The notes beneath the pieces were generated by a model, which saw nothing but the letters and a program-made list of their open reading frames with translations, was not told the DNA's origin and did no database searches. This document shows, piece after piece, positions 62,908-64,000 of a DNA stretch of 64,000 nt. The first letter of the stretch is position 1. Every line of letters begins with the position of its first letter. Source of the DNA: Myxococcota bacterium (lineage in GTDB: Bacteria; Myxococcota_A; UBA796; JAFGLY01); NCBI GenBank assembly GCA_024276675.1, contig JAJRWT010000038.1, positions 1-64,000 of the forward strand, written 5' to 3'. Position numbers and translations under genes: made by a program.

Positions 62908-64000
62908 ATGACAACAACGCTCCCCATTTCCCTGGTTCCGCTGGTTTTGTGGGTATTGGCAGCCACGCCGGCCATGAAACCGGACCAGGCCGGCTCGGCG
63001 GCCCTGGGCGATTCGCTCCACCTGCCAGGCAAGACGGTATTTCTCCGGAACGGCATGGCTATCACGGTCCACGAGGACCACAGGGCGCCCCGGATCGTCA
63101 TGCATCTCCTGGTGCGGGCTGGCGCTGCCCAGGATCCCCAGGGAGTCACGGGCACGGCCCACCTTCTGGAACATATGTCCTTCACCGGCTCTGCCTCGGT
63201 TCCGGCTGGAGCCTTCGACGCCTGGTTGGAGGCTGCCGGGGGAGAGAGCAACGCCTGGACGGAACACGATTACACCGCCTACAGCACTGTCTTTCCGCCC
63301 GGTGCCCTCCACCTGGCCCTGGTGTTGGAATCGGACAGGCTGGCGACCCTGGGCTACTCCCAGGATCCCTCCGCCTTCCGGGCCCAGCGGCAGATCGTCG
63401 TTGCCGAACGATCCGAGACCTTTGGGTTGCCCCATGGGCGTGATGTCCAGGCTCTCAACGCCGCGCTCTACCCCGAGTCCCATCCCTACCACCACCCGGT
63501 GCTGGGCTGGCGCCAGGACCTGGAGAACATGTCGGCCGACTCTTTAACTTCGTTCTGGATGAAGCACTACACACCCGCTTCCTGTTCCCTGGTGCTGGCA
63601 GGTGACCTGGACACGGATCATGCCCTGGATGCGGCAATCGCACGTTTCGGCTCCATCCCCGCCAGAGAACCCGCTCCGGCTCCCGACCTCGCCCCGCCGC
63701 CCTCGCCTGGCGGGCAGCGCATGGTGCTGCTGGACAATGTTGCCGACCGGACCCTCTACCTGGCGTGGCTCACCGTCCCTCGTGGTCACCCCGATGAACC
63801 AGCCCTGGCAGTGGCCGCCAGGCTGCTCACCGATTCCTCCTGGGGTGGCCTGGCGCAGATGCGGATCTTCAGGCATTTTCCCTTCAACAAGGTGCAGGGA
63901 TGGACCAGCTTCAGGCGCTTGTCGGGCGAATTCGTGCTTCGGGTATCTTCTTCGGGCCGACCACTCTCACACCTGCTGCGGGCCGTGGATGGGGAGTTGG
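62908..64000 (+). CDS. M16 family (insulinase/pitrilysin-like) peptidase, 3' end outside window
   Basis: Open frame with no stop before the window end, so absent from the ORF track; VFLRNGMAITVHEDHRAPRIVMHLLVRAGAAQDPQGVTGTAHLLEHMSFTGSA (HXXEH). Confidence 0.88.
   Translation, partial: MTTTLPISLVPLVLWVLAATPAMKPDQAGSAALGDSLHLPGKTVFLRNGMAITVHEDHRAPRIVMHLLVRAGAAQDPQGVTGTAHLLEHMSFTGSASVPAGAFDAWLEAAGGESNAWTEHDYTAYSTVFPPGALHLALVLESDRLATLGYSQDPSAFRAQRQIVVAERSETFGLPHGRDVQALNAALYPESHPYHHPVLGWRQDLENMSADSLTSFWMKHYTPASCSLVLAGDLDTDHALDAAIARFGSIPAREPAPAPDLAPPPSPGGQRMVLLDNVADRTLYLAWLTVPRGHPDEPALAVAARLLTDSSWGGLAQMRIFRHFPFNKVQGWTSFRRLSGEFVLRVSSSGRPLSHLLRAVDGEL

Noticed and set aside
61727-62911. 394-aa plus-strand ORF
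   Set aside because: Shadow of tdh.

Overview
High-GC bacterial chromosomal segment that looks Myxococcota/deltaproteobacterial in style (many lipoproteins, MopE-like 'CNGVDDDCDG' proteins, a kinase-like protein, HD-GYP and GGDEF signalling). This placement is inference only. Confident contents: a GH13 gene plus a GH57-GH77 fusion; RNase HI; ABC ATPase; a SelB-like GTPase; a pseudokinase; larE-larB-larC; serine hydrolase; metallophosphoesterase; GAF-GGDEF protein; SGNH hydrolase; a sulfatase split by one in-frame TAA; three related polytopic membrane proteins; an NhaC antiporter; a 900-aa unknown protein with an HEAAH zincin motif; a tightly packed operon of ketosynthase-like protein, 7TM-type histidine kinase and RR/HD-GYP/unknown-domain giant; gamma-glutamyltransferase with GATase1; thiolase; S9 peptidase; threonine dehydrogenase; and a 3'-open M16 peptidase absent from the ORF track. 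The left edge (1-2.2 kb) is a mosaic of decayed fragments with a 62-bp hairpin-forming tandem repeat. No rRNA, tRNA or CRISPR array was recognised. The best candidates for something undescribed are the KS-HK-RR/HD-GYP operon (47.6-55.2 kb) and the neighbouring zincin-like gene (44.8-47.5 kb). All family calls come from motif reading without database searches.
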